A stretch of 64,000 nucleotides of DNA from Doris montereyensis (Eukaryota; Mollusca; Gastropoda; Nudibranchia; Dorididae). The position numbers were made by a program, and so were the translations under genes. Numbering within the stretch: position 1 is the first letter of the stretch; every line of letters begins with the position of its first letter. The notes beneath the pieces were generated by a model. It saw only the letters and a program-made list of their open reading frames with translations, was not told where the DNA came from and did no database searches. The stretch covers positions 124,001 to 188,000 of the forward strand of contig JAXRKP010000174.1 of assembly GCA_037039925.1 (NCBI GenBank). Reading direction: 5' to 3'. Of the stretch, positions 22,431 through 34,294 are shown one piece after another.

Positions 22431-24461
22431 ATGGCGTCAAAGTGGAAAGGTACTTATGACAGTGGACGCAAATTCCTGAAGAAATGGCAGGATGAATTTC
22501 CTTGGCTACAGAAGGCAACTGATGGCAGTGATAAAGCATTTTGCAGGCAACAGAATTTGTGTATGATACATAATCTGCATTAGTCCTTGTCCTCTTCCTT
22601 CCTGTACTCTCCCAACTTTTCCTCTCCCGCCCACACCCCTCCCCCTACCCCGACAGAGAGACTAAATGTATATAGCTACGCAGCAGATCTTATTTGATAA
22701 CAACAACGACTCCACCTGACTAGATCTATGCATGTTCGATAAGTCAAATGTTTTGCCTTGTGCTCCATTTGTATCCACACAAAGAATTCTATGCAACGGC
22801 AATGCAAATGCATGCCAGATCTAGATCTATACAAACAGCGAGATAGGCCTACTTCACAAATTTAAAAGGTTAGCATTAGCAGAGGAAATTTAATCAAACA
22901 CAACACGGAAAATAACAAACATGCTGATTGTTAGATTAGCCTGCAGTCCTTATTTAAACATAAAAACAAAAACAAAACAGAAAAGCACCAAACGATATGT
23001 GAAATGTTTTATGGCCTTTTTAAATGACCAAAACTATCTCATGGAAAGCAATCCATAGATTGAGTTTATCTTGTCCCCGTAACCCTTCACAGATACTGCC
23101 ATGCAGATATTGCCCAGCGACTCAGCAGCCTCAAAGACCATGAAAAAACCAAGAAACATAAAGACAGAGCCCCAGTTTCGAACAACACAGCGCTCCAAGT
23201 GACCAAAACACCACGGGGCAGAAATATGTATCAAATAAACAAAAGGCCGCTGAAAATGAGATAGCTGTTTTTGTGGCTTGCCACTCTTCAATAAGATTTA
23301 GGAGATTTAGGAGAATGGATTCATACACACGCAGACGGCAGCACACTAAGTCATATATGCGTCTGCATCGCACCAAATGTGCATCAATTATAAGAAATGT
23401 AATTTCCCCTTCAATGAAAAATGAACTGAAGAAAGCGGCGAGGGGCAAGAAATTCTCTCTTATTGTGGACTGATGTTGGTTGTCAAAAACTACTCTGCCT
23501 TATTATAATATAAGGTTTATGAATGACGAGAAAGGAATTGAGGATGCTTTCTTGGGCTTGGTGCCAGTGTTAGAAACCAACGCAGAGTCTCTGTTTCAGG
23601 CAATTAAGGATGAGCTGGATGCATTTGACTTACATTTAAAGGACTGTATTGGCTTCGCCACTGACGGTGCATCCGTCATGGTGGGAATCAACAACAGCGT
23701 ATGGACCAGGATCAAAAGTGAGTCGCCCCCACTGCACTCAGATGAAGTGTATCTGCCACTCGTTGGCATTATGCGTGCAGCATGCTTTTGCTAAGCTCCT
23801 TCCAATCTTGGCTTTTTACTGAAGGAGGTGCCATCGTGGTTTGCGCACAGTAACCTTCGGCGTGATGCATTTCAGTCGATATTCAATACATCGAATGCAG
23901 ACACGCAAAGTGGTATAGCTCACCCAACCCCATTCATGAAAACGTCGTCAACAAGGTGGTTAGTAAGAGGAAAGGTGCTATACAATATCCTTGTCAATTG
24001 GGAGGAACTCATCTGTTACTTCCAAATAGCTGAGCTTAATGGCCCATCTGATACCAAGTTCAAAGCACGCCTGATTAAAGAGATGTTGCAGGACAGAATG
24101 AATTATTTGCTGTTTCATTTGCCACGCCAATTGTGCAAGAGTTTGAACGCATAAATTCAAAATTTCAATCAACCAGTGCCGATCCTCATGAACTGAACAA
24201 AGAACTTGTTGCATCTCACACGGGCCTACGTTCCAGACTTTACAATCCCTGGGAGCAAAGAAAGATGTCGAGCAGCTGCGATTATGGATTCAAGTTCATC
24301 ACAGAGTGTCGCAAGTATCTGGAAAGGCTTCCTGAAGACAATAAGGAAACAGAACAGAAAAAAGTTCAGGTGGTGAAAGAGAGGTGTCATATGATGCTGC
24401 AGGAAGCCTTGGATCAAGTGGAAAAACGGCTTCCAAACTCCGAGAACCTTTTAGTGAACTG
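22431..24461 (+). pseudogene. hAT-family transposase pseudogene 2
   Basis: ATG at 22431 (MASKWKGTYDSG, then FPWLQKATDGSDKAFC) looks like the first half of the zinc-finger N-terminus of hAT-type proteins. The homology then breaks for about 530 bp (22560-23090: AT-rich, one AGATCTAGATCT run at about 22819) and resumes with DIAQRLSSLKDHEKTKKHK. The core includes RLHRTKCASIIRNVISPSMKNEL, FSLIVD then a stop (first Asp), CIGFATDGASVMVG (second Asp, about 23660), TRWLVRGKVLYNILVNWEEL (about 23952) and a C-terminal helical part to 24461. It is closely related to the copy at 25587. Stops at 23472 and 23792 and frameshifts near 24130 disable it. Confidence 0.8.
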
Positions 24462-25586
24462 AGCCTTCTCAGTCCCTAGAAAGTATTGAACCAACTGGGT
24501 AGAGCTAGGTATTCCAAACCGCGCCTCAGCATGGGTGGAAAATGGTTAAGCCCAGGAATAAGCTCTCCTTCTCTCCTTATTTTTACAGACTATCGGTCAT
24601 TTGTGTGAAATAAAATTTATATCAATATCATCAGTGTTCATTGTTCCGTCAATCTGATACATTATAATTTATCAGATTAAGGATTAACTAGTGGATTTCA
24701 AAGCATTTCAACAAGGCTAAAATACGATCTGGCTCGAATTTTTACATCAGCGCTTTTTAGGTCCCGATTAGTGTTACTCAAATTGGGGTTCTTCAGCCGT
24801 AAAACAACCGATTCTTTCGTGGTTTTCACCAAAAAGAGAGCAGAGTGATTTCCTTTCCAGCGTGTGTAACGTCCCCATCAGGGCTGCCAGATGGCCACGC
24901 ACGTGGCCAAATTTTCAAAATTTGGCCACACGGAGAATCGTTTGGCCCACGACAAATATTTTTTGGCCACAGACCAAATTTGGCCACGCGGTCGCGGCAA
25001 ATTAATTTTTGATATAATAAATTTATAATTAGACTTTTACCATTGTTCCCAATTTGAAATGAACCCCCCCTCCCCACCCCTTGAAAGCTGAAGTATATTG
25101 GCTTTATATGAATTGAATGAATTGAATGTCTGACAAGTTAATGTTAGACTCTAGCGGGCTTTTCTTTTGAGTATGGTCAGAGACATTTTCTGGTATGGTA
25201 TATTTATAGCCTTTTTCCTGGGAAATTGTAACTGAAAACTTTTCTGGAAATTGAAACTGAAACTAGTGCAGCTGAGGTAACGATGTGATGTTCAATAGCC
25301 TAAGTTAGTTCAAGACTCAAGTTACCTGCCTGGTTTATTTAAAGGTGTGATTCATTCTGAACTGCATATAAATATTTTTTCTACCTGTGTTTTACTTGGC
25401 TGCCAGATTACTTACTGCCTGGTTATTTAAAGGTGTGATTCATTCATTATTTTTTTGAATTTGTCTGACTGCATATAAATAATTTTTTTACCTGTGTTTA
25501 CTTTCAGATAAAATTTAATCTATTTCTAATATATTATAGACTTACTAGATACAGATCTAGATCTAGATCTGCATCGTTCAGATCTA
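24462..25586. other. Gene-free stretch with strong palindromes and a tandem duplication
   Basis: Contains the GGCCA-rich palindromes at 24893-24928 and a diverged tandem duplication of about 90 bp (25326-25395 and 25418-25507, both with TTTAAAGGTGTGATTCATTC and CTGCATATAAATA). An AGATCTAGATCT run at 25555-25572 ends just before the next hAT start. No coding region supported. Confidence 0.5.
24893..24928. repeat. Adjacent hairpins
   Basis: GGCCACG/CGTGGCC (24893-24899 and 24902-24908, 2-nt loop) overlaps TGGCCAAATTTT/AAAATTTGGCCA (24904-24915 and 24917-24928, 1-nt loop). Both are perfect. Further TTTGGCCAC copies follow to about 24990. Confidence 0.9.
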
Positions 25587-26935
25587 ATGGCTTCCAAGTC
25601 AAAGAAGTTGAAGGATGATACGAGTTCTAGCTCTAGCTCCAGAAAATACAAGAAAATTTGGGAGAAACAGTACGTTTGGTTAAAAGAAGACAATGATGGA
25701 AATGCTTATTGCAACCTTTGTAGGAAAAGCATGCTGCCCAAAATCTATAATATAAGCAAACATGAGCAGTCCGAAGAGCATTCAAAGCGAGCACGAGGAT
25801 TGAAAATGACGCAGTTATTACCTGTCAAATCAACACCTCGAAATCCTGAAGCAGATAAGTCTTTAAAGACAGCAGAAATAAAGCTAGCCGTTGGAATTGC
25901 ATGCCATTGTTCAGTTGTTGCAGTTGATCACATTGGTGAAATTATAGTGGAGCATAGTCAAGGCAGTACGTTCGGAAAATGAAGCTACATCGGACTAAGT
26001 GCACCAAATTAATTACAGAAGTTGTTAGTGTTAGCCTCAAAAATGAGCTGAAATCAAATGTAGAAGGCAAACATTTTTGTGTGCTGATAGATGAGTCCAC
26101 AGATCTTGGAACAGTGAAAAACCTTTGTGTGTGTATCCGATTTTTTAGTGAACGTGAATCAAAAATTGTAACAGCTTTTGTTGGATTAGTGAGAGTTGTC
26201 GAAGCATCAGGTGAGAAGTTATTCAATGCTTTAAAAGAAGAACTGTCAACCATAGGACTGGACTTGTCTAAATGTATTAGTTTTGCAAGTGACGGGGCTT
26301 CCGTTATGGTAGGGAGAGGAATTCTGTATGGTCCAGAATAACAAACCTGTCTCCCAACTGTGTTCTCATGAAGTGCATATGTCATTCATTAGCACTTTGT
26401 GTTGAACACGCTTTTCGAAAAAATGCCATCAAATCTAGGCTTTCTTTTAAAAGAAATTCCAAAATGGTTCTCTCGAAGCATAATAAAAAGGAGGCATTCA
26501 AAGAACTTGCTAGGGTCATGGATCCAAATAACGAACAGGTAGGAAAACCACTTCCTTCCCAGAAACTATGTGCCACCCGGTGGCTTGTTAGGGGCAAAGT
26601 TATTTACAATCTTGTTGTAAACTGGGAAGAGTTGAAAGCTTATTTTACTGTCGGAACCGGTTTGCCCAGCAGATTCTCGATACAAAGCACGCATGATCCT
26701 CAACATGTTGAACGACCCTTTAAACCTGTTGTACCTTCATTTTTTATCTCCAATTGTTTCTAAATTTGATAAAGTGAATGCATTTTTTCAATCTCTCAAT
26801 GCAAATCCAGAGGAGATGGTAAAGAACTCTATCTCCATCTTAAGTCATTGAAGGCAAGAGTGTCTGACGTGCACGGCAAAGAAAAGCCACTTGAGATTGT
26901 GGATTATGGGGAAAAATTCAAGAGCGAAGCAAATA
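25587..26935 (+). pseudogene. hAT-family transposase pseudogene 3
   Basis: ATG at 25587 opens a clean 131-codon N-terminus: Ser-rich start, then KQYVWLKEDNDGNAYCNLC and HEQSEEHSKRA, a C2H2-like zinc finger of hAT type. After a frameshift at 25980 the core gives LHRTKCTKLITEVVSVSLKN, FCVLIDESTDLGTVKN (first Asp, about 26086), CISFASDGASVMVGRG (second Asp, about 26291), KCICHSLALCVEHAF (CxxH, about 26371) and CATRWLVRGKVIYNLVVN (about 26569). Frameshifts near 26340 and 26660. The C-terminal dimerisation region is absent: homology ends near 26935 (EKFKSEAN) and unrelated sequence follows. Sister copy of 22431-24461 but with a better N-terminus. Confidence 0.82.
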
Positions 26936-27125
26936 ACTGCGCGCAGCGTTGAAGCGGCGTGCTCAGCCTGGCTCAATGGCTTAATCGACTGAGGTGGTTT
27001 TTTTCACACGTGTTGCTGTCTTATTCTGAGTTCGTTGAATGCACACTGCACACTTTGTTGAAGTTTCAATTGTTGACTTACCGTACTTACAAAAATTGTT
27101 ATTATATTGTTTCGTTTTTCCCGTA

Positions 27126-30100
27126 ATGGATGCTGTTGACAAGGTTACGTTGAAGAAAAAAACATCTACCAGTCAGCGGTGTTCAGCAATTGGTTGTAAA
27201 AACAGCCGTTATAAAAATCGAGGCCTTGCATTCTTCAGATTTCCTCGAGATGAACCAAGGTAAGACAGTTTTAATTTCTTCTAATATATAGATATACACT
27301 GTACACATTTTGAATAATTCTTACAATTAAAGTCTATTCGCTGAAATTAATTACCAATCATTTAGAACGATAATAGATACCCTGTTCTAGTGAATATCCC
27401 AGATTGTTCACACAAGTATAGTTGCCTAATGCCCCCATCGTTTTATCTTTGTTAACCATTGAAATCGTTTTCTGACTATCTGTCTCTAAATATTGCATGT
27501 CAATTTGTATTAACTTATTACGTTTTTCAACGTTCTTTTCATTTTGTTATTTCATAGATGCAAACGTTGGGTCATAAACAGCCGTGAAGATTTGTTGAAC
27601 AAATCAGCAAAAAGAGTTGTATGAAAGCAACGTTCTTTGTGCATTTCATTTAGAAGATTCCTAATTCACGAATTCCAAGATGAAAAATCGATTGAAACCA
27701 CTCAAAGCAGTGCCAACCGTTTTTGATGTGCCAAATGCTCCCGCCTTGCTTGAAGCTAAAGGCCCCACCCAAAGAACGCCGCTCACATGAGCCAAACAGC
27801 CGACCATCATCAGGCCAACAACAACCTGAATCTCCTCAGCCACAGCCGTCTACTTCAAATACTTTCTTGAAATTGACAAACCGAAGATCAACACGTTGAA
27901 ATTTACGGACAACCTCCTTCAGAGGACATCCCAAATGAGGTCATCGTGGCTCTTGACCATTTGAGAGCTCAAGAAAAGAGTTGCCTGTCTTTGTGCGAAA
28001 ATGGGTGTGTAGGTTAAGTGCAGCCTCCCATTTCCCAAAACCTGACCGAATCACAATTAAAAGCTAAACTCAAAGCTACTTTAAATGGATATAAACAATT
28101 TCCAAGATACAAAAAAATGTGAACTTCAAGAATTCTTGAAACAAAACTTTGTTGGAATAACCCAAGGACAAGATATCAAAATCAAAACCTGTGAGCAGTG
28201 TGATGAAAAGACAAATATCATTGCTGACAGAGACAGTACAAACACTGCTGACAGAGACAATACAATAAGAAGTCTCAGGAAAGAAAATAACTCTTTATCA
28301 TCTTTTAACCAAAAGTTAAGGAGGAAATTGTTATTAAAAATGAAATAATTGAAGGCTTTCAAATAAAAAAAGTGATTTTGAAAATTTAACTTCTGAAGTT
28401 AAATGTTAGGAGACAATTAAAACAAGAAATTTCCCAAAGAATGTTTTCAAAGAAGAAATCGATAGTATAAAGAAAAGTAGTCTTTATAAACGTAACAATT
28501 GTTACAAGCGAAAACTTCAGGAAATGGATGATGATAACAAAAGAGGTTTTGAGGGAATGTTCTTCATTAGAATTAGAACAAAAGGTTGGTCTTCTAGAAA
28601 AAATTAAAGACTGAACAAACAATGAAAAGCAATTTAAAAAAGAATTACCATCAGCAAATAGAAGTTAACTCAGAGCTTTCAAAGATGTTAATGATGGATG
28701 CAGAATTGGATGATATTAAAATAAGAGAAGAAGGAAGTAGCCACAGATATTCTGATGATGTTAGAAAGACATACTATGCACTTCAAGGTGAGGGTAATGT
28801 AGCTGCTTCAAATTGTTCAAAGGTAGTTGCTACTATAGCCAAAACTTTATTCAAAAGAACTTTCAGACTTACCATCCAACTCCTCTTCTTTAAATTTTTC
28901 TATGAAGCTCACATTATTGCAAAAGAGCAAGTAGTTGATGAGATAAATAATACAGATTTTTTTTACTCATGCTCATGATGGCACAAGCCGTGACAAGTCA
29001 CATTATTTGGAGCAACATTTATATTTGTCAAATGGAAAGGTGCTTTCATTAGGTTTTTCTGAAATTGCTTCAGATGATGACACTTTTAGTTTTAAAGAAG
29101 TGTGTGAGTGTTTTCAAAGACATGTACGATGTTCACAGTTTGGATTAAGATAATATTGATGAAAATGAATTTCTGAAGGATATAATAAAGAAAATGAGAT
29201 GCCTATTGTCTGACAGGGCTGCTGTTTGCAAAGCGTTTGATGCCAAGATGGCTGCTTTTAAGAAAATTTATTGGGCGGGGAAGATTCACAACTCCTTTTA
29301 TTTATTGTAATGCTCATTTTTTACTTGCATTATCAAGAGCAGTAGAAGATAGTATTCTTAGTCTGGAGAGGGTCTTAATAAACAGGGGAAAACTTGGTAG
29401 GGATGGAATCTGACAAATTGGGATAACAAGGGGAGAGTGCTACAGTGAGGCTTATTCGTTTGGCAGCAGATGTGCTAGGACCTCGTGGAGATGAAAAATC
29501 TGGTTGCAGGCAGGAGTGGCTTGCACATATGTCTGCCATAGGAAAAAAGTCAACATTCTGCAGTTACCGTAACAATCGTTTTAACAACTTATTTCAAAAT
29601 GCTACTGCTGTGTTGAAACATAAAAATGACATTGAAGCGTTTCTTACACATCCTGTATCACATAGCAATCGCAAACTTCAGTCAGTTTTGGCAGACCTGA
29701 AGGATGGAAGGATCATTTCTTTGATTTCACTTCAGTTTTCTTCTTTTTTACATCATTTTTTCACAGAGCCATATTGGTTGTTGATGAACAGCAACAAAAA
29801 ATATGTTGACTTTTCAAAGTATGTCAAAAAGATGAAAACAGTCCTTGTTCTTTGGGATTCTTCTGAATTCAAGCCATCTGAAGCAACCTATGTGTTTGAT
29901 GATTTTAAATCAAAAGAAGAAGACAGGGCTGTTCTGAATGATTGTTTTAATTCTGAATTATTTGATATTTCTTTATTTAAGAAATGTATCAGTGTGGTCA
30001 TTGCAAAATGTGAAAAAGCCATGAGTCGCCAATTATCAGATTTTTTAGATGGTGGGATTTTTTATGCAGATTGTCTAGATGAAAGTGTCAAGGAAGTTCT

Positions 30101-30581
30101 TAGTAAATGTCCCTTAACTAACCTTGTTGGTGAGCGCCTCTTTGGCGATTTAGATTTTTGTATGAAGAAAAGAAGGAATGCTTCCCTCCACATTATATCC
30201 ACATCAAATATGTGGAAACAGAATAATACAGCTAGTTGGTTAGAAAAGCAAAGTCAAAGCACGTCAAAGAAGCTTTTGAAAAAGGCGGTTAAATTTGGTC
30301 CTGAATGGAGACAAAGATACAGGGATGACAAGAAAGCAGTCATGGAAAAGATAAAGGTCAGAATAGCCGAATATAAAAGTCAAAAGGATGAAAAAGATGT
30401 AAAGAAAAAAGAGAAAAAACTTGCTGCTATTGAGGCCATAGTAGAACATGGATCTTTGGGCAATAACAAAAAGGAACTAGATGATCTCTGTTCTGGACCA
30501 AAAGCCTTAGAGAAATTGAAAGATCAGATTAGGTTTAGAGTTTTCGTAAGAGGAGAAAAAATTTCAATGACAGGGATTTAA
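27126..30581 (+). pseudogene. X-family DDE-like transposase with THAP domain, copy B
   Basis: Exon 1 (27126-27259) encodes a THAP start: QRCSAIGCKNSRYKNRG then FFRFPRDEPR. Donor GTAAGA at 27260; acceptor TTTCATAG at 27557. Exon 2 continues CKRWVINSRED, then VLCAFH and KAVPTVFDVP in shifted frames, completing the THAP C2CH and AVPTxF signature. A coiled-coil stretch follows (28085-28730). The core has NCSKVV, EAHIIAKEQVVDEI, HDGTSRDKSHYLEQH (first Asp, about 28977), LLSDRAAVCKAFD (second Asp, about 29207) and CNAHFLLALS (about 29306). A clean 378-codon frame (29445-30581) carries DVLGPRGDEKSGCRQEW, NNRFNNLF, EPYWLLM, CPLTNLVGERLFGDLD (candidate catalytic Glu) and a Lys-rich C-terminus. Role inferred as a transposase. 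Broken at several points before 29445. Confidence 0.7.
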
Positions 30582-30759
30582 AAAATGCTGTATGAAAGAC
30601 TGCTTTGCCACATTACTGACACTGACACCAGTTCCAATACTACTTCTGCCCATACAAATACAAGTTGATATTAAAAATCTGTACATTTCAATTTCTATTC
30701 TTCGTTGTACACCATGCATGTTTGGGACAGGAAGTAAGAATTTAAATTTCAAGCTCAAA

Positions 30760-31625
30760 GTACTACTAGAGTGGCCGCTATCGCCCAATATCGAGTCACT
30801 ACTAGAACGCGCTTTCGCCCGCCGTTGATAGAGCTACTTGAAATAACTAGCATATGTTTATCCGTACCAATAGACACGGGGAACCGCCTACAGTACCAAG
30901 GACGTTAGTCTAGTTATTTTTACCACTCTACTTTCACTTTTATCGCATGGAAGTGGAAGCTGAAATTTTACATCTGAAGTCGTAGCAACTTTTCAGATCG
31001 ACGATGGCGTTTTCGTACCTAAATAGTTTGATGAAGATTATGATTTTTATAGAGGTGCAGAAGGATCTGGTGATGAAAGTGACTTAGATGATGATATTTT
31101 GGTGGAGATGGATGAAGATAACAGTGACAGTAGCGGTGACAGTAATGAAGAAGGGGATCGATCTGAACCTAGATCTAGAAATAGAAATGGCAGATGGTCA
31201 GAACAGTTACAAAATATAACTGTAGACCCATTCATAAAGGAAACTGGGCCTAAACATACATTACCCCCTGATGCTACACCATATCAGTATTTTAGTTTAT
31301 TTATTACTGAGGAATTTTACACTTTAGCCTCTGACCAAACAAACATGTATGCAAGACAACGAAAAGAGACAAAGCCGAGTTGCGCTAGCCAGTGGAAAGA
31401 ATGCACACCACAGGATATAAAACTATTTCTTTTCACCAATATGATGTTTGGGTTACACAAGGTGCCCCAGTATGATTGGTGTTGGTCTACTGATGACTTG
31501 AAGCATGTCCCTCAGATAGCAGATGCAATCACTAAGAAGACCCGATATGAGAATCTAAGTAAATTTTTTCATTTGAACGACAACCAAGGACTACTACATC
31601 CAGGACATGCAAATGCAAATTTCTG
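30760..31625 (+). pseudogene. piggyBac transposase, 5' part only (element 5)
   Basis: ATG at 31004 gives MAFSYLNSL, the same opening as the copies at 8390 and 16134, followed by a frameshift into an acidic Asp/Ser-rich N-terminus. A 175-codon frame (31099-31626) then covers the N-terminal core: WSEQLQNITVDPFIKETGP, YFSLFITEEFYTLASDQTNM, MMFGLHKVPQYDWCWSTDDL and NLSKFFHLNDNQG. It stops before the first catalytic Asp, and the remaining core is absent. Upstream, two similar tandem blocks (ACTACTAGA...CGCCC at about 30761 and 30802) could be subterminal repeats. No TTAA terminus was confirmed. Confidence 0.75.
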
Positions 31626-31833
31626 ACTTAGCTAGCGAAGTCAGAACTCTTTTACACTGAAGTAAAGCAAGGTGGCTTATGAACTATTTCTACACCAAAG
31701 TTCAAAGCGTATTAATTAATAAAATATCTGTAAGTAATAATTAAAGGTACATTGAGAAAAATAATAAAACTTTTTTTCACTATATTTTTAGTATTGTGAA
31801 AAGTTGAGTGAGTTGACAATAAATGAAAACGAT

Positions 31834-32206
31834 CGTCTGCTGTTGTTTTTGCTTCGTTTTGGATATAACTTTATAATTGTTTTATTCTAAACAATATAGC
31901 CAAATAGATGTGGCATTTTAATAGTTTATGCACTATTTTGAAAAACAGAAATCTGGATGCTTACACGGTCATTAAACTCTCAACATTTTTTATCGGTGAA
32001 GTGATTCGGCCGACATGTCCCACCATCCATATTTGTTTTGAAAACAAAATCTTGTCTGCTGTTGTTTTTGCTTTCGTTTTGGATAAAATGTAACTTTGGA
32101 AACAAATAAAAGGTATTTTCTAAAGCCGACACTTTGTCATTATCTATCACAAGTTTAACGTTTTATTCTAAACAATCAATATGCCAAATAGATGTGGCAT
32201 TGTTAA
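31834..32206 (+). repeat. Tandem duplication around THAP start, first copy deleted internally
   Basis: Segments of 31834-31990 recur in the same order at 32052-32360: CTGCTGTTGTTTTTGC, GTTTTATTCTAAACAAT, CCAAATAGATGTGGCATT, TTGAAAAACAGAAAT and GTCATTAAACTC. The first copy lacks the sequence between these blocks, so it looks like a deletion derivative beside its source. Confidence 0.75.
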
Positions 32207-32580
32207 CTGTAAGGGGAATTATGATGAAGTTCTTCAAACTAATAAAAAACTCAATAATCCAACTGGTGTCGGGTCTTCAAATTACCTAGAGATGAACTTG
32301 AAAAACAGAAATGGCTGGATGTGTTACCTCCACGTAAAGACTTTGTCATTAAACTCGAAAGTAAAATATCTCAACAATTTTCATCTCGATTTTATCGAAA
32401 AAACATTGGCCTGAAAATGACAGTTAACATGTTTATTTCAAAGCAGTAGTTCTAGTGATGAAGAGGAAGAAATAGGTGGTGCTAGGGACCTTGATTTGGA
32501 TCAGCATTTACCAAGCCAATATCTAGATCCAGATCTACAGTGATGTCCACCATCCATATTCAACGTAGATCTAGACATCA
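32181..32580 (+). pseudogene. THAP-domain remnant
   Basis: ATG at 32181: MPNRCGIVNCKGNYDE holds the first two Cys of a THAP C2CH finger. In the next frame VFKLPRDELEKQKWLDVLP follows (typical THAP centre), then a KHWP context near 32405 supplies the His. One frameshift at about 32270 and another near 32400. An acidic tail (SSDEEEE) and an AGATCT-rich patch (about 32520-32575) come next. What follows to 33320 is open only in short, shifted frames and could not be assigned, so it is unclear whether this belonged to a P-type or an X-type element. Confidence 0.6.
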
Positions 32581-34294
32581 TGTCTAGAATACCAACTCTA
32601 GCACTCTAAACCAAAAGATGGGAAAAATCTTGTCCCTCCAAAACTTTTCATGGAATGTGTGATTCTCTGATCAATCAATGCTGAAGAGCAAACTATCTTT
32701 TTTTGGAAAGAAAGATAAAATTAATTCTTTTGCCCACTGGTTGGAAGATTTTACACCTGATAAAGAATTAAACACAAAAATATGGCAATATTATCATATC
32801 TCGGAAAAGTGATAAATTTGTATGTCTCTTCATACCTGATGATTTCCAGGAGAGTTACATTTCAATGACTGTCCAAGACAAAGCTACATTTTCACAAATG
32901 GAATTGCTGATTCAGGCTTTCAATGTTCATTCCTTCAAACTAATTTGAAGACTCTTGAAATTCATTAGCCAAGGCAATTAGAATTGAATGAAACAATAAA
33001 ACCTTCTCAACTGCCGATTATTGTTTTGCTAAAAGGGACAACCCAAAATCAAGCTACGATTTACTGCAAGAGAAAATAAAACTTCCTTTGCTTAGCTCAG
33101 GGACATATCAACAAGGTATTGAGCAAGTTCTTAGTAAATGGTTTCAACAATGCAAGTGCTTGACAAAAACATTTATTTCTAATTATTGGAGGTGCGGTAA
33201 AAATCGGTCGTGAAAGACTACAACTTCAGCATGAATGGATGCGACAAGGCCGACCAAAGCGTGTTATTATGGCATACGAAAAAAAAGTCCAAAAAGTGAT
33301 GGAAGAAATTTTTCCATTGGATCTGTGAGATAGCATTTTAACCACTTCCCTAACGCTAATATTCTGTATTGTCTCAGTTTGTTGATTTCGACCTGAGGGC
33401 TGTTTTGTCAAAAAAAATAGATTGAAGAAATACAAAATTTGGTTTGTTTCATTGGATTCTGTTGTTTTCAAGAGGCTGCGGCGCCATCACGGCTGCCAAT
33501 CCCTGAGATTCAGCAGCCTTCTAAGAACGTTGAGGTCGGCCAAGATCTAATCCTATTCAGCGCCTTGAAGGAGCTACCCACCTGGTGTCGTATGTTCCGA
33601 ATGACAGACGTTGTCGGGTATCCAGCACACCCACAAACGTCAAACGCAGGTCCTAATTTCATATGCAAGGATGCCCTGATCTACCACACCTACATCCAAA
33701 ACATTGAGAAGGGAAATAACTGATCCTCATTTGTAAGCTTGCCTTACACTTACAAGATTGCTTTGTACATAGATCTGTATTTTACCGGTTATTTCCCTTG
33801 TTTTCTGGATGTCACCATTTTTCATGGACTTTTTTTATGGATTGATCGGCCTTACAAAAATAATCATAACTTTCTTAGTTTTCAAGATATTTCACTTCTG
33901 TAACTTTTCCCTGCTTTGGATTTACTTCACCTTGAATGATATAGACCCCTGACCTGACTGATCAAGTGGATTACCTCTCTCATGTGAGCAAACATCAAAA
34001 TTTATGTTTTATTTTCGGTACTTTTTCTTCTACCCTTCCAACTTTTACCTTTTACATGTTTTATGTTTGTCCCATATGTATAAACTAGTCATAGAAAGAT
34101 TCTGTATTCAATGATGAACAATTTGGTATATAATAGTTGTGTGTTTTTTAACTTTTGAGGCATGTCAGAGGCGGTTACTTTAGGTTGATAAAGACATTTT
34201 CGCGCTCAGCAAAAATTAATTTTGGCAGACTGGTGAAAAAATTCCGGGAGACAAAGAGTTAAGAAATGTATCAGTGTGGTCATTGAAAAATGTG
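32581..34294. other. Unassigned decayed sequence
   Basis: Short shifted frames (for example around 32690-32930 and 33190-33325) have protein-like composition but no recognised motif. A 94-codon frame (33439-33723) starts with no clear homology. At 34261-34299 the DNA matches 29979-30017 of X-B at 38 of 39 positions, an isolated scrap of that family. The rest is AT-rich. Confidence 0.4.

Noticed and set aside
23034..23448. Minus-strand open frames
   Set aside because: They lie opposite the hAT 2 coding region; the + strand carries the conserved motifs.
24826..25077. Minus-strand 83-codon frame
   Set aside because: Overlaps the palindrome patch and has no protein-like motif.
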